Virus record (IMG/VR): IMGVR_UViG_3300019742_000014
Span: 1-22,631 of that record
Direction: 5' to 3' (one strand)
Length of the DNA: 22,631 nucleotides
Source: a virus
Under the pieces are notes generated by a model that ran no database searches, was not told the origin of the DNA, and worked only from the letters and a program-made list of their open reading frames with translations. Positions 8,224 to 16,004 of the stretch are shown here, piece by piece. Numbering within the stretch: the first letter of the stretch is position 1; each line of letters opens with the position of its first letter. A program made the position numbers and the translations under genes.

Positions 8224-9140
8224 TATAGAATTCCTTCCTCTTCATCTTTAATTTCTTTTGGCTTAGGTTTAGCCTGTCCACTCTTTTTAAGAGTCTCTTT
8301 TACTTCTGTCTGCTCTTTTTTAATCTCTGCTACATCATCAGTATTTGTTTTTAGAGAGTCTTGGAGCTTTTTGAGAGCTTCATCTTTTGTAGTTAGTTGT
8401 TTTTTAAGTGCTTCCACCTCTTTCATCAACTTTGTATTTTCAGCTTTTACACTAGCTGTATCATCACCTGCTTTTTTAACATCTTTAGCCATATCAGACA
8501 AAACCTTTGCACCACGAGTAGTCGCTTCTTGCATTCTCTTTTTAACTTCATCACCATATTTACTCATATCTACTTTTTCTCCTTTTTCAATTTTTGTGTG
8601 GATGTCTATATAGACTCCACTCATCACAGATGCCAAAGATGCAAAGAATTTTGCTATATCTTCATCTTTCGCATCATCTGCTTTTTGAATAGCCTCACCT
8701 GCCATACTAAGACCTGTAATCTCTCCACTCTTCACCAACTCTTTTAACTCGTCACTTTCAAGCTGTATAGCTACTGCCCACGCACCCTCATCATCAGGGA
8801 AATCACTATCTCCCTTTTTGACAATATAGCTCTCTACAATAGTAGCATCTACATTTTTGAAGTCGTGTTCGACATCTACATTTTGATGATTTAGCGATTT
8901 GGCGAAGAGATAACAAGCTTTTTTAATCTCTTCTGCTGTAGCTTCATCACCTTGACTATCAGGCTTGTTGGGAGTATAGACGATACCGTGTATTACTCCC
9001 TCCTCATCTGATTTTACAATCTTGATGACATTTTCATATTTGCCCTCTTCTTTAGCAGATTTATATATTGCTACTTTGCCGTTAGCTCCTTTTTTTACAA
9101 GAGAGATGTAAGAAATAACAATATTACTCAACTTTGCCAT
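8223..9140 (-). CDS. prohead protease (XkdF-like) fused to a scaffold domain
   Basis: Residues about 45-150 match the XkdF-type putative phage serine protease: IVYTPNKPDSQGDEAT, a KACYLFA helix, then VDVEHDF with a likely catalytic His (residue 92), GAWAVAIQL, and EITGLSMAGEA with a likely nucleophile Ser (residue 145). Residues about 220-285 are a Lys/Glu/Ala-rich coiled coil (EVEALKKQLTTKDEALKKLQ) expected of a scaffold, and the tail is charged (KPKPKEIKDEEEGIL). A combined protease-scaffold is common upstream of the capsid gene. The protein would be packed inside the prohead and then digested. It is the first gene of the left late operon, with an AAAGGAAA ribosome binding site. Confidence 0.8.
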   Translation of the reverse strand: MAKLSNIVISYISLVKKGANGKVAIYKSAKEEGKYENVIKIVKSDEEGVIHGIVYTPNKPDSQGDEATAEEIKKACYLFAKSLNHQNVDVEHDFKNVDATIVESYIVKKGDSDFPDDEGAWAVAIQLESDELKELVKSGEITGLSMAGEAIQKADDAKDEDIAKFFASLASVMSGVYIDIHTKIEKGEKVDMSKYGDEVKKRMQEATTRGAKVLSDMAKDVKKAGDDTASVKAENTKLMKEVEALKKQLTTKDEALKKLQDSLKTNTDDVAEIKKEQTEVKETLKKSGQAKPKPKEIKDEEEGIL

Positions 9141-9396
9141 ATTTTTTTCCTTTCAGTTCGTTTGGTTCATTTGCGTATTTTAATACAGTTTAAAAGATAA
9201 TAATATATAGATACCTCTTATGTTTTTATAGTTATCTCTTCATATTATCAATCGTGTTACTCATCTATATATTTTCTTGTATTTCCTATATTTTGATATT
9301 CTTATAGCAAAACTTGTTTCACTCCAAAGTGCCTATTTTAGGGCTTTATAGCATAGTGAAACGCTGAAACAAGTGAAACAAAAAAAAGAGGATTAT
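9141..9396. promoter_or_regulatory. divergent late-gene intergenic region
   Basis: 256 bp separating two divergent operons: protease-capsid-tail to the left and portal-terminase to the right. It must hold promoters for both. I see AT-rich candidates only (a TAAAAT-type -10 on the minus strand near 9180; a TTATAG/TATA stretch on the plus strand near 9300), none convincing. Its right half holds the first copy of the GTTTCAC/GTGAAAC element, whose last repeat unit ends 17 nt before the portal ATG. Confidence 0.55.
9316..9379 (+). repeat. dispersed GTTTCAC-33-(NTGAAAC)x3 element, copy A
   Basis: GTTTCAC at 9316-9322, then 33 nt, then GTGAAAC at 9356, CTGAAAC at 9364 and GTGAAAC at 9373 (steps 8 and 9). 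The spacer contains an AAAG...CTTT pairing and shares GG-CTTT-T-G positions with copies B and C. The last unit lies just before the portal ribosome binding site, so a bound protein would be placed to control portal-terminase transcription, or, if transcribed, the region could fold. Confidence 0.85.
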
Positions 9397-10458
9397 ATGA
9401 CAAAAGGCAAACAAAGTAGATATATAGTAAGTAAATCAGATAGCTCTATGCAACTACGCACAGAAGAGGATTATCTAGCAGAGGGTTTAGATGGAATAGT
9501 AGAGCCTTATATTAGCTTCTCGACTCTTAGAGCATTGTATCCTGCAAATGTGTATCATACTAGAGCTTTGAAGCTCAAAGCAGGGATACTTAGTCAAATA
9601 GATACAACTACACTAGATAAATATATGCCTAAAGGTATCACAGCTAAATCATTTTTATACAAATTCATCTTAAACCTAGAGGTCTATGGAACTGCATTTA
9701 TAGAGAGAGCTGGACTAACAAATGACTTCTCTATATATAATCTAAATAGTTACTATGCTAGAGTAGATATAGAAAACAATATACACCAACAAGTCAATTT
9801 AGAAACCCAAAAGCTAGAGGGCTATCACTTAAAATATGACTCTATTCTAAGCGACTATTACGGAGAGCCTGACTATATAGCTATCCTTAGAACCATTAGT
9901 ACACTATACAAAGCAGATGTATATAATGATAAGTTCTTTGAAAATGGTGGTAAACCATCTTTGGTGATAATTTTTGAGGATAGTGACCCAACAGATGACC
10001 AAGTAAAGGCTATAGAGGATTATTTAAAAACAAATACAGGAGGATATGAGAATGCTCATAAAAATCTGATTTTGACTACTGGAGAGGGGAACGGTGAGAC
10101 GAAACCTAAAATTAGGATAGAGAAAGTAGGAGATATAGAAGATTTGAGCTTTGAGAAATTAAAAACAATGGGGCGTGATGAAATAGCAGTAGCCCACGGA
10201 GTACCTCCTAGAATGTTGGGAATAGTACAGAGTGGTGGACTCGGTGGAAGTGGAGAGCTATTGGCTCAAATGGAGATGTTTTTAGAAGTTATCATTAATC
10301 CAAAAATAGACCTCATAGAAAGTTTTTTTAAAAATATTGGTATAGAGTTAAAAATCAAAAGATTTGATTTGAGCAGTATGAGTAATGATGAAATAGGAGA
10401 TGCACTAGTAAAGAGTGGAGTAATTACGAAGAGTGAGAAAAAAGCACTGTTAGGGTAA
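9397..10458 (+). CDS. portal protein
   Basis: The start chosen is ATG 9397 (353 aa), with AGAGGA a few bases upstream; a GTG eight codons earlier lies inside the repeat element and is less likely. The protein matches P2 gpQ/PBSX-type portals: an N-terminal region with PYISFSTLRALYPANVYHTRALKLKAG, a central wing with GTAFIERAG and a Tyr-rich part, and the C-terminal stem/crown signature RDEIAVAHGVPPRMLGI followed by a Gly-rich GGLGGSGEL segment, strongly typical of this family. Portals form the dodecameric ring at one capsid vertex through which DNA is packed and ejected. It is followed 3 nt later by the terminase gene, forming a two-gene operon. Confidence 0.92.
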   Translation: MTKGKQSRYIVSKSDSSMQLRTEEDYLAEGLDGIVEPYISFSTLRALYPANVYHTRALKLKAGILSQIDTTTLDKYMPKGITAKSFLYKFILNLEVYGTAFIERAGLTNDFSIYNLNSYYARVDIENNIHQQVNLETQKLEGYHLKYDSILSDYYGEPDYIAILRTISTLYKADVYNDKFFENGGKPSLVIIFEDSDPTDDQVKAIEDYLKTNTGGYENAHKNLILTTGEGNGETKPKIRIEKVGDIEDLSFEKLKTMGRDEIAVAHGVPPRMLGIVQSGGLGGSGELLAQMEMFLEVIINPKIDLIESFFKNIGIELKIKRFDLSSMSNDEIGDALVKSGVITKSEKKALLG

Positions 10459-10461
10459 GAA

Positions 10462-12054
10462 ATGGCAATTAAAAAAGAAAAGAAAAATCAAATACTCATA
10501 CAAGTAGATGCAGGGATACCTGTACAAGAGTTAGCCGATGAGTACAAGATAAGTAAAGGCACTATTTGGGCTTGGTTGCGTAAGAGAAAAAAAGAGGGTA
10601 TTAATCCGAACGAGACTATTGATAATATCAAGAAGCAAATTGCCACACTAGCAAAACGCAAAGCTACAGAAGCCGTAAGTAGAAAGATAGCTATGCTCAC
10701 TTCAGCTCTTGCGAAACTAGAGAGAAGAGAAGATAGAAAAGAGGTGGTGGCTTCAAAGGTCAAACCTATGCCTACAGTAGTCTCTACAGAAGAGGCAGAG
10801 GAACTCAAAAAAAGAGCATTAGATGGAGAGTTTGGAGAGCTATTTGAGTATCAAAAAGAGTTTATGCAATCTACAGAGATATTCCGATTAGTCATCAAGT
10901 CTCGTCAAATTGGGTTCTCATACATAGGAGCATTGGACGCACTCATAGGAGCAGTAGCAGGTAGAAATCAACTCTTCTTATCTGCTTCAGAAGAACAGGC
11001 TCTTATTCTTATGCGTTATGTTGAGCATTGGGCTGAGAAGATGAGTATCGTTTTTACTGTAAATAAAGATAATGAGAAGAGACTAAGTAACGGTGCTATC
11101 ATTAAGGCTATGGCAAACAACTTTAGAACTGTACAAGGGTTCACCGGCGATATATGGATGGATGAGTTCGCATGGTATCAAAATCCTCAAAAGATTTGGA
11201 GAGCGTTTGTGCCATCGATAGGTGCTATTGGAGGTAGGCTTACGATTATGAGTACACCTTTTGAAGAGCCTAGCTTATTTCATCAGTTGGTCACAGATGA
11301 GCTTAAATACTATATGTTTAAAAGATTTAGGATTGATATATATAGGGCGATGAAAGATGGTCTAAAATTTGATTTAGAAACTATGAGAGCATTGTTTGAC
11401 GCAGAGAGTTGGGCGAGTGGGTATGAGTGTCAATTTGTTGATGATGAGTCAGCACTATTCCCTATAGCTCTTATTAAAAGCTGTGTAAATAATAAGCTTT
11501 TCTATCGCACTCCCAATCCAAACAAAGTTCAGTTTGCAGGTTTTGATATTGGTAGGACTACACACAAATCGGCACTTGCTGGGTTAGAACTTATAGAAAA
11601 TAAATACTCCTTGATTACTTTAGATTTATTGCATAAAGCTACATTTGAAGAACAGGAGACACATATATTTAACTACTTAGATGTTAATAGATTAGCACAA
11701 ATGAACATTGATAAAAGTGGTATAGGGATGGATTTAGCAGAGAGAACAAAGAAAAAATATAAGCAAAGAGTAAAAGGCACATATTTTACTCCAAGCTCCA
11801 AAGAGGCTATAGCACTCAATCTTAAAAAGATGTTTGAGGATAAGATAATAGAGATACCCAACGACTCTGTACTCATCGCAGATATTCACTCTATCAAGAG
11901 AAGAGCATCAGGGAAACGCTTCTTATATGACTCAAAGGCGAATGAACACGGTCACGCAGATAGATTTTGGGGTTTGGCTTTGGGAGGTAGTTTTATAAAT
12001 GCAATAGAGAGAAAAAAGGGTGGTAAAGGGAGGGGAATTGTATTAGGAGGGTAA
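10462..12054 (+). CDS. terminase large subunit with N-terminal HTH domain
   Basis: A 530-residue packaging motor. Residues about 18-42 form a helix-turn-helix (VQELADEYKISKGTIWAWLR) like that of small terminase subunits, followed by a helical linker (50-95). The ATPase has a divergent Walker A (KSRQIGFS, K146-S153), Walker B ending WMDE (D234, E235) and a coupling motif IMSTP (262-266). The C-terminal RNase H-like nuclease shows FDIG (D362), NIDKSGIGMD (D417/D424) and HGHADRFWG (D500). Single-polypeptide HTH-terminases are known in P2 (gpP) and Mu-like phages. No separate small subunit is seen, so the N-terminal domain may supply DNA recognition. The gene starts 3 nt after the portal stop. 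Confidence 0.93.
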   Translation: MAIKKEKKNQILIQVDAGIPVQELADEYKISKGTIWAWLRKRKKEGINPNETIDNIKKQIATLAKRKATEAVSRKIAMLTSALAKLERREDRKEVVASKVKPMPTVVSTEEAEELKKRALDGEFGELFEYQKEFMQSTEIFRLVIKSRQIGFSYIGALDALIGAVAGRNQLFLSASEEQALILMRYVEHWAEKMSIVFTVNKDNEKRLSNGAIIKAMANNFRTVQGFTGDIWMDEFAWYQNPQKIWRAFVPSIGAIGGRLTIMSTPFEEPSLFHQLVTDELKYYMFKRFRIDIYRAMKDGLKFDLETMRALFDAESWASGYECQFVDDESALFPIALIKSCVNNKLFYRTPNPNKVQFAGFDIGRTTHKSALAGLELIENKYSLITLDLLHKATFEEQETHIFNYLDVNRLAQMNIDKSGIGMDLAERTKKKYKQRVKGTYFTPSSKEAIALNLKKMFEDKIIEIPNDSVLIADIHSIKRRASGKRFLYDSKANEHGHADRFWGLALGGSFINAIERKKGGKGRGIVLGG

Positions 12055-12059
12055 ATATT

Positions 12060-12123
12060 GTTTCACCTAAAGCCTCGTATTTGTGGGCTTTATGGAGTGG
12101 TGAAACGGTGAAACGCGTGAAAC
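12060..12123 (+). repeat. dispersed GTTTCAC-33-(GTGAAAC)x3 element, copy B
   Basis: GTTTCAC at 12060, then GTGAAAC at 12100, 12108 and 12117 (steps 8 and 9, identical to copy A). The 33-nt spacer holds AAAGCC...GGCTTT, a perfect 6-bp inverted repeat. It fills nearly the whole 74-bp gap between the convergent terminase (plus) and gp10-like (minus) genes. No promoter is needed here, so the element may act in termination, silencing or DNA organisation rather than initiation. Confidence 0.87.
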
Positions 12124-12128
12124 AAGAA

Positions 12129-12551
12129 TTAACGAATATTCCTCAATCCTTGGGATAAATTATTAAATATCTCTTCACTCATATCACCTGCGAATGTGTC
12201 CAACAATGTAGCTAATCGTCCAGAACCTGCCAAATTTCGTAATGCTCTATCTAAATAGGGATTAGCACTTATCCCGGGATGATTAACCTTTTTAAATATA
12301 CCATAAGGCGTTCTCAAAGCCTTTTTTCTTTTCGGACGGATAACATAAGGTCGTGTGCCATTGTGAACATATCTAGCATAATCTATCAGAGCCGTATTAC
12401 CCACGGTTCTCTGTCCGATTTGAGCAGGGAATATCGTAATATCCCCTGCTAATCTCTGTGTCACTCTAGGAGCTTCTCGTACTGCTTCGGCTTGGAGCAT
12501 AGCAGAGGCGATGTCTAAAAAGCGTTCTATTGGGATTTGATAGTTATCCAT
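12129..12551 (-). CDS. HK97 gp10-like neck/tail completion protein
   Basis: The start at 12551 (MDNYQIPIERFLDIASAM, 140 aa) overlaps the preceding stop by 8 nt; an ATG three codons earlier is possible. The central motif YARYVHNGTRPYVIRPKRKKAL followed by HPGISANPYLDRAL (given in pieces) is typical of HK97 gp10-type and gpS/virion morphogenesis proteins that join tail to head. It is the last gene of the long leftward operon and converges on terminase. Confidence 0.75.
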   Translation of the reverse strand: MDNYQIPIERFLDIASAMLQAEAVREAPRVTQRLAGDITIFPAQIGQRTVGNTALIDYARYVHNGTRPYVIRPKRKKALRTPYGIFKKVNHPGISANPYLDRALRNLAGSGRLATLLDTFAGDMSEEIFNNLSQGLRNIR

Positions 12552-12792
12552 CCAACACATCCATTAGACCAGTAACTATTCTATCAAGACTTACTCCACT
12601 CCTCTTTGAGTGCTGTTCAAGTTTTCTTATTATTTTTTGCTGTGTACTCACGCTCATAAAAATACCATAGTTCTCTAAGTTGTATCCAAAATCTTCAAAT
12701 ATATCATCCGTTGGAACATCTATAGCTTTGCTGTGTTTTGTTAGCTCTTTTTTGTTTCTGTAATCTCGTTTGGGTTGCCATTCTTTCAACAT
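12544..12792 (-). CDS. small protein with ribbon-helix-helix-like C-terminus
   Basis: 82 residues, coupled upstream by a TAATG overlap and downstream by an 8-nt overlap. The C-terminal half reads as strand-helix-helix: GIFMSVS, then TQQKIIRKLEQHSKRSG, then SLDRIVTGLMDVL, similar to RHH DNA-binding proteins. The N-terminal half is charged and unassigned. Its place between two head genes would make it an unusual site for a regulator; a small structural protein is an alternative. Function unknown. Confidence 0.5.
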   Translation of the reverse strand: MLKEWQPKRDYRNKKELTKHSKAIDVPTDDIFEDFGYNLENYGIFMSVSTQQKIIRKLEQHSKRSGVSLDRIVTGLMDVLDG

Positions 12793-13994
12793 TATTTTTC
12801 CTTAGTAAGACTATCAAAAGCCTTTTTATCAGCATCTTTTACAGATACTATTATATTATCTTCTAGCGTATATAGTTTCTTTGTCTTAGTGCTATACGCT
12901 ACATTCTGCACAGGGTTCAAGATACTAAGCTCTATCCTATCAACCTCCTTTAGACCTTTAATTATATCTGCATCAGATACACCATTTTTAGCCGTCTTTT
13001 TTGTTATTATAGCCTCCTTATCGTATTTGGGTATCCTAAGTGAATACTCTACCTTTTGTTGATTGTGTGTATCACCAGAGACTAGAGAGCCATCTACACT
13101 CTCACCGTCTATCGTCTCGTTCTCAGGGAAGTGTGCGACCATTATGGTACGACACCCAAAGTGATACGGACTCATTCCAACATTTGCAGGAAGTTTACCC
13201 CAAAGAGGTGTACTTTGCCATTGAGATGCCTTTTTCTTTGCCTCTATGTCTGTTGCACTTGTTACAGCATTCGCTTGGGTCGTGAGGTGCTTAATAGGTA
13301 TTATTCTACCATTCATACTTAGACAAATCTTTGAGGTTTTCTTATCTATCTTAGCTACTGCTTTGACATACTCAATCCCTGCCTTTTCGTATTGATAGAC
13401 ACGATTAAGAGATTGGCTTTGGCGTATGATATGGTCACTCACATTTGTAAAGTACCTACTAGACTCATCTACTATACCACTTAGCTCTTTTCTAAGTGTA
13501 GCTCCTATTTCAGATGTGGGTATATCTCCACTCATAGCAGAGGTTATTACTTTCTTCACTTTGTCTTGTGTATTCTTTGTGCCATCATCTTTCATCCACA
13601 AGAGCGAACGATTGACGCTCTCTATCACCTGTGCATCTTTTTTATCAAACTCAAACGAGGCTTTGATACCTGTAGCTACAGTTATCGCAGATTTATTGTA
13701 TATCTCTTCTAGTGTAGTAGAATCCACGCTATATGATAGATGTGTGAGCTTTGTATCTACAAGAGCTATCAGTTGCTTTTTGTCTATCTCCTTTACTCTT
13801 TGCATCACATAGATATATATATCATCTACGAATGCTTCGGTCTCTTTTTTGTTGATTTTAGCAACATCAGAGAGATACTTATCTATCAACTCTTCTATAT
13901 CAAGAGCTTTTTTTGCTTTATAGATAACATAGCTCTTTAATATTCTAAGCTTTGTCACCTGCTCTTTAGTTACTGTCTTGTTCAATATAGGCAT
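12792..13994 (-). CDS. minor head protein, Mu gpF/SPP1 gp7-like (MuF family)
   Basis: A 400-residue protein starting at 13994 (AAGGA ribosome binding site) and overlapping the zinc-ribbon gene by 29 nt. Residues about 190-290 carry the MuF pattern: RQSQSLNRVYQYEKAGIEYV, then KIDKKTSKICLSMNGRIIPI, then SPYHFGCRTIMVAHFP with the Cys pair (C224, C281) typical of the family. MuF proteins are minor capsid proteins packed in the head and may be ejected with DNA. Beyond the core, residues about 313-400 form a separate Lys-rich alpha/beta segment, discussed as a finding. It lies apart from the portal gene, which it usually follows. Confidence 0.82.
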   Translation of the reverse strand: MPILNKTVTKEQVTKLRILKSYVIYKAKKALDIEELIDKYLSDVAKINKKETEAFVDDIYIYVMQRVKEIDKKQLIALVDTKLTHLSYSVDSTTLEEIYNKSAITVATGIKASFEFDKKDAQVIESVNRSLLWMKDDGTKNTQDKVKKVITSAMSGDIPTSEIGATLRKELSGIVDESSRYFTNVSDHIIRQSQSLNRVYQYEKAGIEYVKAVAKIDKKTSKICLSMNGRIIPIKHLTTQANAVTSATDIEAKKKASQWQSTPLWGKLPANVGMSPYHFGCRTIMVAHFPENETIDGESVDGSLVSGDTHNQQKVEYSLRIPKYDKEAIITKKTAKNGVSDADIIKGLKEVDRIELSILNPVQNVAYSTKTKKLYTLEDNIIVSVKDADKKAFDSLTKEK

Positions 13995-14163
13995 TATATT
14001 CCTTTATCTCATCATCACTCATAAAATTTATCAAAATCGGACGCTCCTCACTATGAAAGATGAAGTCGCATTTATGACACTGCTTTACTCTCTTTGTAGT
14101 AGCAACTAGAGATTTTGTAGAGATTGTCCTTATCTTAGGCTCTGCACATTTTGGACATACCAT
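13966..14163 (-). CDS. zinc-ribbon protein, Ogr/NrdR/Com-like
   Basis: The start at 14163 is chosen because it overlaps the GemA stop as TAATG, giving 65 residues: MVCPKCAEPKIRTIS..., with Cys pairs CPKC and CHKC separated by 22 residues (C3, C6, C29, C32), then FIFHSEERPI. The spacing and the basic segment between pairs resemble P2 Ogr/Delta late activators and the NrdR zinc ribbon; Mu Com is another small zinc-finger protein. It lies between the last middle gene (GemA) and the first late gene (MuF), the right place for a late-gene activator, but that role is inferred. Confidence 0.7.
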   Translation of the reverse strand: MVCPKCAEPKIRTISTKSLVATTKRVKQCHKCDFIFHSEERPILINFMSDDEIKEYNAYIEQDSN

Positions 14164-14582
14164 TATTTTTCCTTTAAAGTTTTTTTGAGTGCCAATATGC
14201 ACTTAGTAGCATCTGCTTTAGAGATACTCTTTAAGTTTAAATATCTATTTTTAGTTATACGATAGATAAAGTTCCTAGTAGCCTCTTCACTCTTATCTGT
14301 AGCATAGACTTGCCCCAACTCACGGATAACTGTTAGCTGACGCTCTGTTGCATCTTTGCTTCTATCTTTGATAGTTGCTAGTTCTGGTGTCTTATAGTTT
14401 AAATAATCTACAAGAGCTATCAACTGCTCTATGTTCAAATCCTTTGAGCTTCTAACTCCGAAATGAGCAAAGAGCTTGTCTTGATACTCCTCTTTGTTAT
14501 CTCTAAAAAATGATTGATATTTTTTAGAGATATGCACTTGTTTTATCAAATCTGCTTTGAATTTAATTTGGCTTTTTGTCAT
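14163..14582 (-). CDS. gemA: GemA (Mu gp16-like) regulatory protein
   Basis: The start at 14582 gives 139 aa and overlaps the preceding stop as TAATG, with GGAGGAAAG just upstream. The sequence KADLIKQVHISKKY..., followed by YQDKLFAHFGVRSSKDL and LNIEQLIALVDYL and then ATERQLTVIRELGQVY, fits the GemA/gp16 (DUF1018) family. In Mu GemA/Mor modulates host gene expression and DNA supercoiling; the biochemical role is poorly defined. It sits next to the likely late activator, as gemA sits next to mor in Mu. Confidence 0.75.
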   Translation of the reverse strand: MTKSQIKFKADLIKQVHISKKYQSFFRDNKEEYQDKLFAHFGVRSSKDLNIEQLIALVDYLNYKTPELATIKDRSKDATERQLTVIRELGQVYATDKSEEATRNFIYRITKNRYLNLKSISKADATKCILALKKTLKEK

Positions 14583-15499
14583 TAACTTTCCTCCATAATA
14601 TAATATTTTGTAAGCTTTGGATTGATTTGTTCCAATCTCCAATAATAGCCTACCATCTCATCAGCCAACGCTTTGCCTCGTCTGTCTGTACGAGACAAAC
14701 CCATTGCTTCGACTAGTTTGGACTTGCTTAGTCCATCCTCCTCTTTTCTAAGAGCTTTTAATGCCTTTTCTACAAGCTCTCTATCGACATCATTTAAACC
14801 ACTTTTAATCGGATTATATGCAGACAGGTTATAATTTCTAGTATCAACAGAAAACTGACAATGTTTTACAAGTGTACCTCTACCATGCGTAAGGTTTAAA
14901 TCCAAATTGGTAATATGCTCAACTTCACCTATCTTTTTCAAATCATAGATATTGTCAAAAGAGCTAACATAAAGCTGACTACCTCCTATAAGTTTCCCTG
15001 TTGAATTTGAATGATGAAGTATGATAACTGTACCACCTGCATCACGCATTGCTTTTACACAATCTACAAACTCACGCTGTTGGTTCTCATTCTTCAAATC
15101 AATAAAATCTTTAATCGTATCAAGCACGAAAGTACAACCGATATACGCATTTTTTTTGGCTTCTTTGCGTATCTCACGCAACTTTTCCATCGGTGTACTA
15201 TCTAGCTTAGTATTCATAAATAATTTGATTTTTGGTTGTCTATCTATAAGTTTATTAAGCTCTCTCTCTTTTGCATCTTCCAAAGAGTTATCCATATCAA
15301 GATAAAAGACATTATTAACACTTTTAAGCTCACACAGAAAGTTACAAACGCTCAATATCAATAAGCTCTTGCCTTGCTTGGGCTTTGCGTGTATCATAGT
15401 AACAGAACCCGAATAGATAAAATTATCAATATAAGGTTCTCTATCTTCAATCTCAAAATCCTCCTGTGTAACTATTCCTGTTTGTTCAAAATTAAACAT
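14582..15499 (-). CDS. RecA-fold ATPase, RepA/DnaB-like (AAA_25 type)
   Basis: The start at 15499 (MFNFEQTGIVTQEDF, 305 aa) overlaps the preceding stop by 8 nt. Walker A AKPKQGKS (residues 38-45), an acidic FYLDMDN strand (about 65-71), Walker B TFVLDTIKD (D127) and IILHHSN (His162/163) make a RecA-like hexameric ATPase of the RepA/AAA_25 type. The C-terminal part (about 235-295, LVEKALKALRKEEDG then LSKSKLVEAMGLSRTDRRGK) looks like a winged helix. Such proteins act as replicative helicases or recombination mediators. Directly downstream of a DciA-like gene, a helicase role in phage replication is attractive but not shown. Confidence 0.8.
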   Translation of the reverse strand: MFNFEQTGIVTQEDFEIEDREPYIDNFIYSGSVTMIHAKPKQGKSLLILSVCNFLCELKSVNNVFYLDMDNSLEDAKERELNKLIDRQPKIKLFMNTKLDSTPMEKLREIRKEAKKNAYIGCTFVLDTIKDFIDLKNENQQREFVDCVKAMRDAGGTVIILHHSNSTGKLIGGSQLYVSSFDNIYDLKKIGEVEHITNLDLNLTHGRGTLVKHCQFSVDTRNYNLSAYNPIKSGLNDVDRELVEKALKALRKEEDGLSKSKLVEAMGLSRTDRRGKALADEMVGYYWRLEQINPKLTKYYIMEES

Positions 15500-15941
15500 G
15501 AGAATCCCTCGCCATTTGTCTAATATTCTCAAACTTCTTTACAAGCTCCTTATCATCACCATCAAAAATATCAAAAGTTCCCAATGCTCTATCAGGTCGC
15601 TTTGGCTCTTCTCTTTTATGCTCTATAGGCTTGTGTTTGGTCTTAGCTACAACATCAGTAAAATATAATATATCTCTCATATTATTATCTCTATATATAT
15701 CACGCATCTTATCTTTAATATCTTTTTTATCTCGATTAAACTCCATCAAGATAGCTGTATGTTTAAAATATATAACTAGAGTTTTACCCTCTACAAACGC
15801 ATAATCAAAGAACTTTTGCAACTTATCACTTAGAGCATTTTTAAGCTTCAAGATGGCTTCTGCTTGTTTTAGCTTGGGACTATCTAGTGCAGTTTTCGGA
15901 TTTGCTTTGTCTAATTCTTTTTGTTTGGCTCTTGGTATCAT
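15492..15941 (-). CDS. DciA/DUF721-like protein (putative helicase loader)
   Basis: 149 residues. Residues about 28-95 follow the DciA/DUF721 pattern as found in Campylobacterota: a helix LKNALSDKLQKFFDYAFV, then GKTLVIYFKHTAILMEFNRD, then KKDIKDKMRDIY and a last strand ILYFTDVV. In the family this KH-like fold binds DNA and loads the replicative helicase DnaB. The C-terminal third is a charged, likely disordered tail. It overlaps the RecA-fold ATPase gene by 8 nt, hinting at a loader-ATPase partnership. The ribosome binding site is a full AAAGGAGG. Family call by eye, medium certainty. Confidence 0.6.
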   Translation of the reverse strand: MIPRAKQKELDKANPKTALDSPKLKQAEAILKLKNALSDKLQKFFDYAFVEGKTLVIYFKHTAILMEFNRDKKDIKDKMRDIYRDNNMRDILYFTDVVAKTKHKPIEHKREEPKRPDRALGTFDIFDGDDKELVKKFENIRQMARDSHV

Positions 15942-15967
15942 TAATCCTCCTTTTTTTATAGACTCAT

Positions 15968-15993
15968 TAGAGCCACTTGGGTAAGTGGCTCTA
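15968..15993 (-). other. intergenic hairpin after the endolysin gene
   Basis: An 11-bp perfect stem (AAGTGGCTCTA with its complement) around a 4-nt loop. On the minus strand it follows the endolysin stop (16005) by 11 nt and precedes the next ribosome binding site by about 15 nt. No T-run follows directly, only an A-rich leader, so it is not a standard intrinsic terminator; an attenuator, processing site or 3'-end stabiliser is possible. Confidence 0.75.
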
Positions 15994-16004
15994 TGAATTT
16001 ACTG

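Noticed and set aside
10488-10808. Minus-strand 106-codon frame
   Set aside because: Antisense to the terminase HTH and linker, which are well supported.
9316-12123. CRISPR array or simple iteron origin from the GTGAAAC repeats
   Set aside because: Units are 7 bp with 1-2 bp gaps and only three per site, at separate loci; no CRISPR-type spacers, and a transposing phage needs no iteron origin.
13426-13812. Plus-strand 128-codon hydrophobic frame
   Set aside because: Antisense to the MuF core, which has clear family motifs; no ribosome binding site or context.
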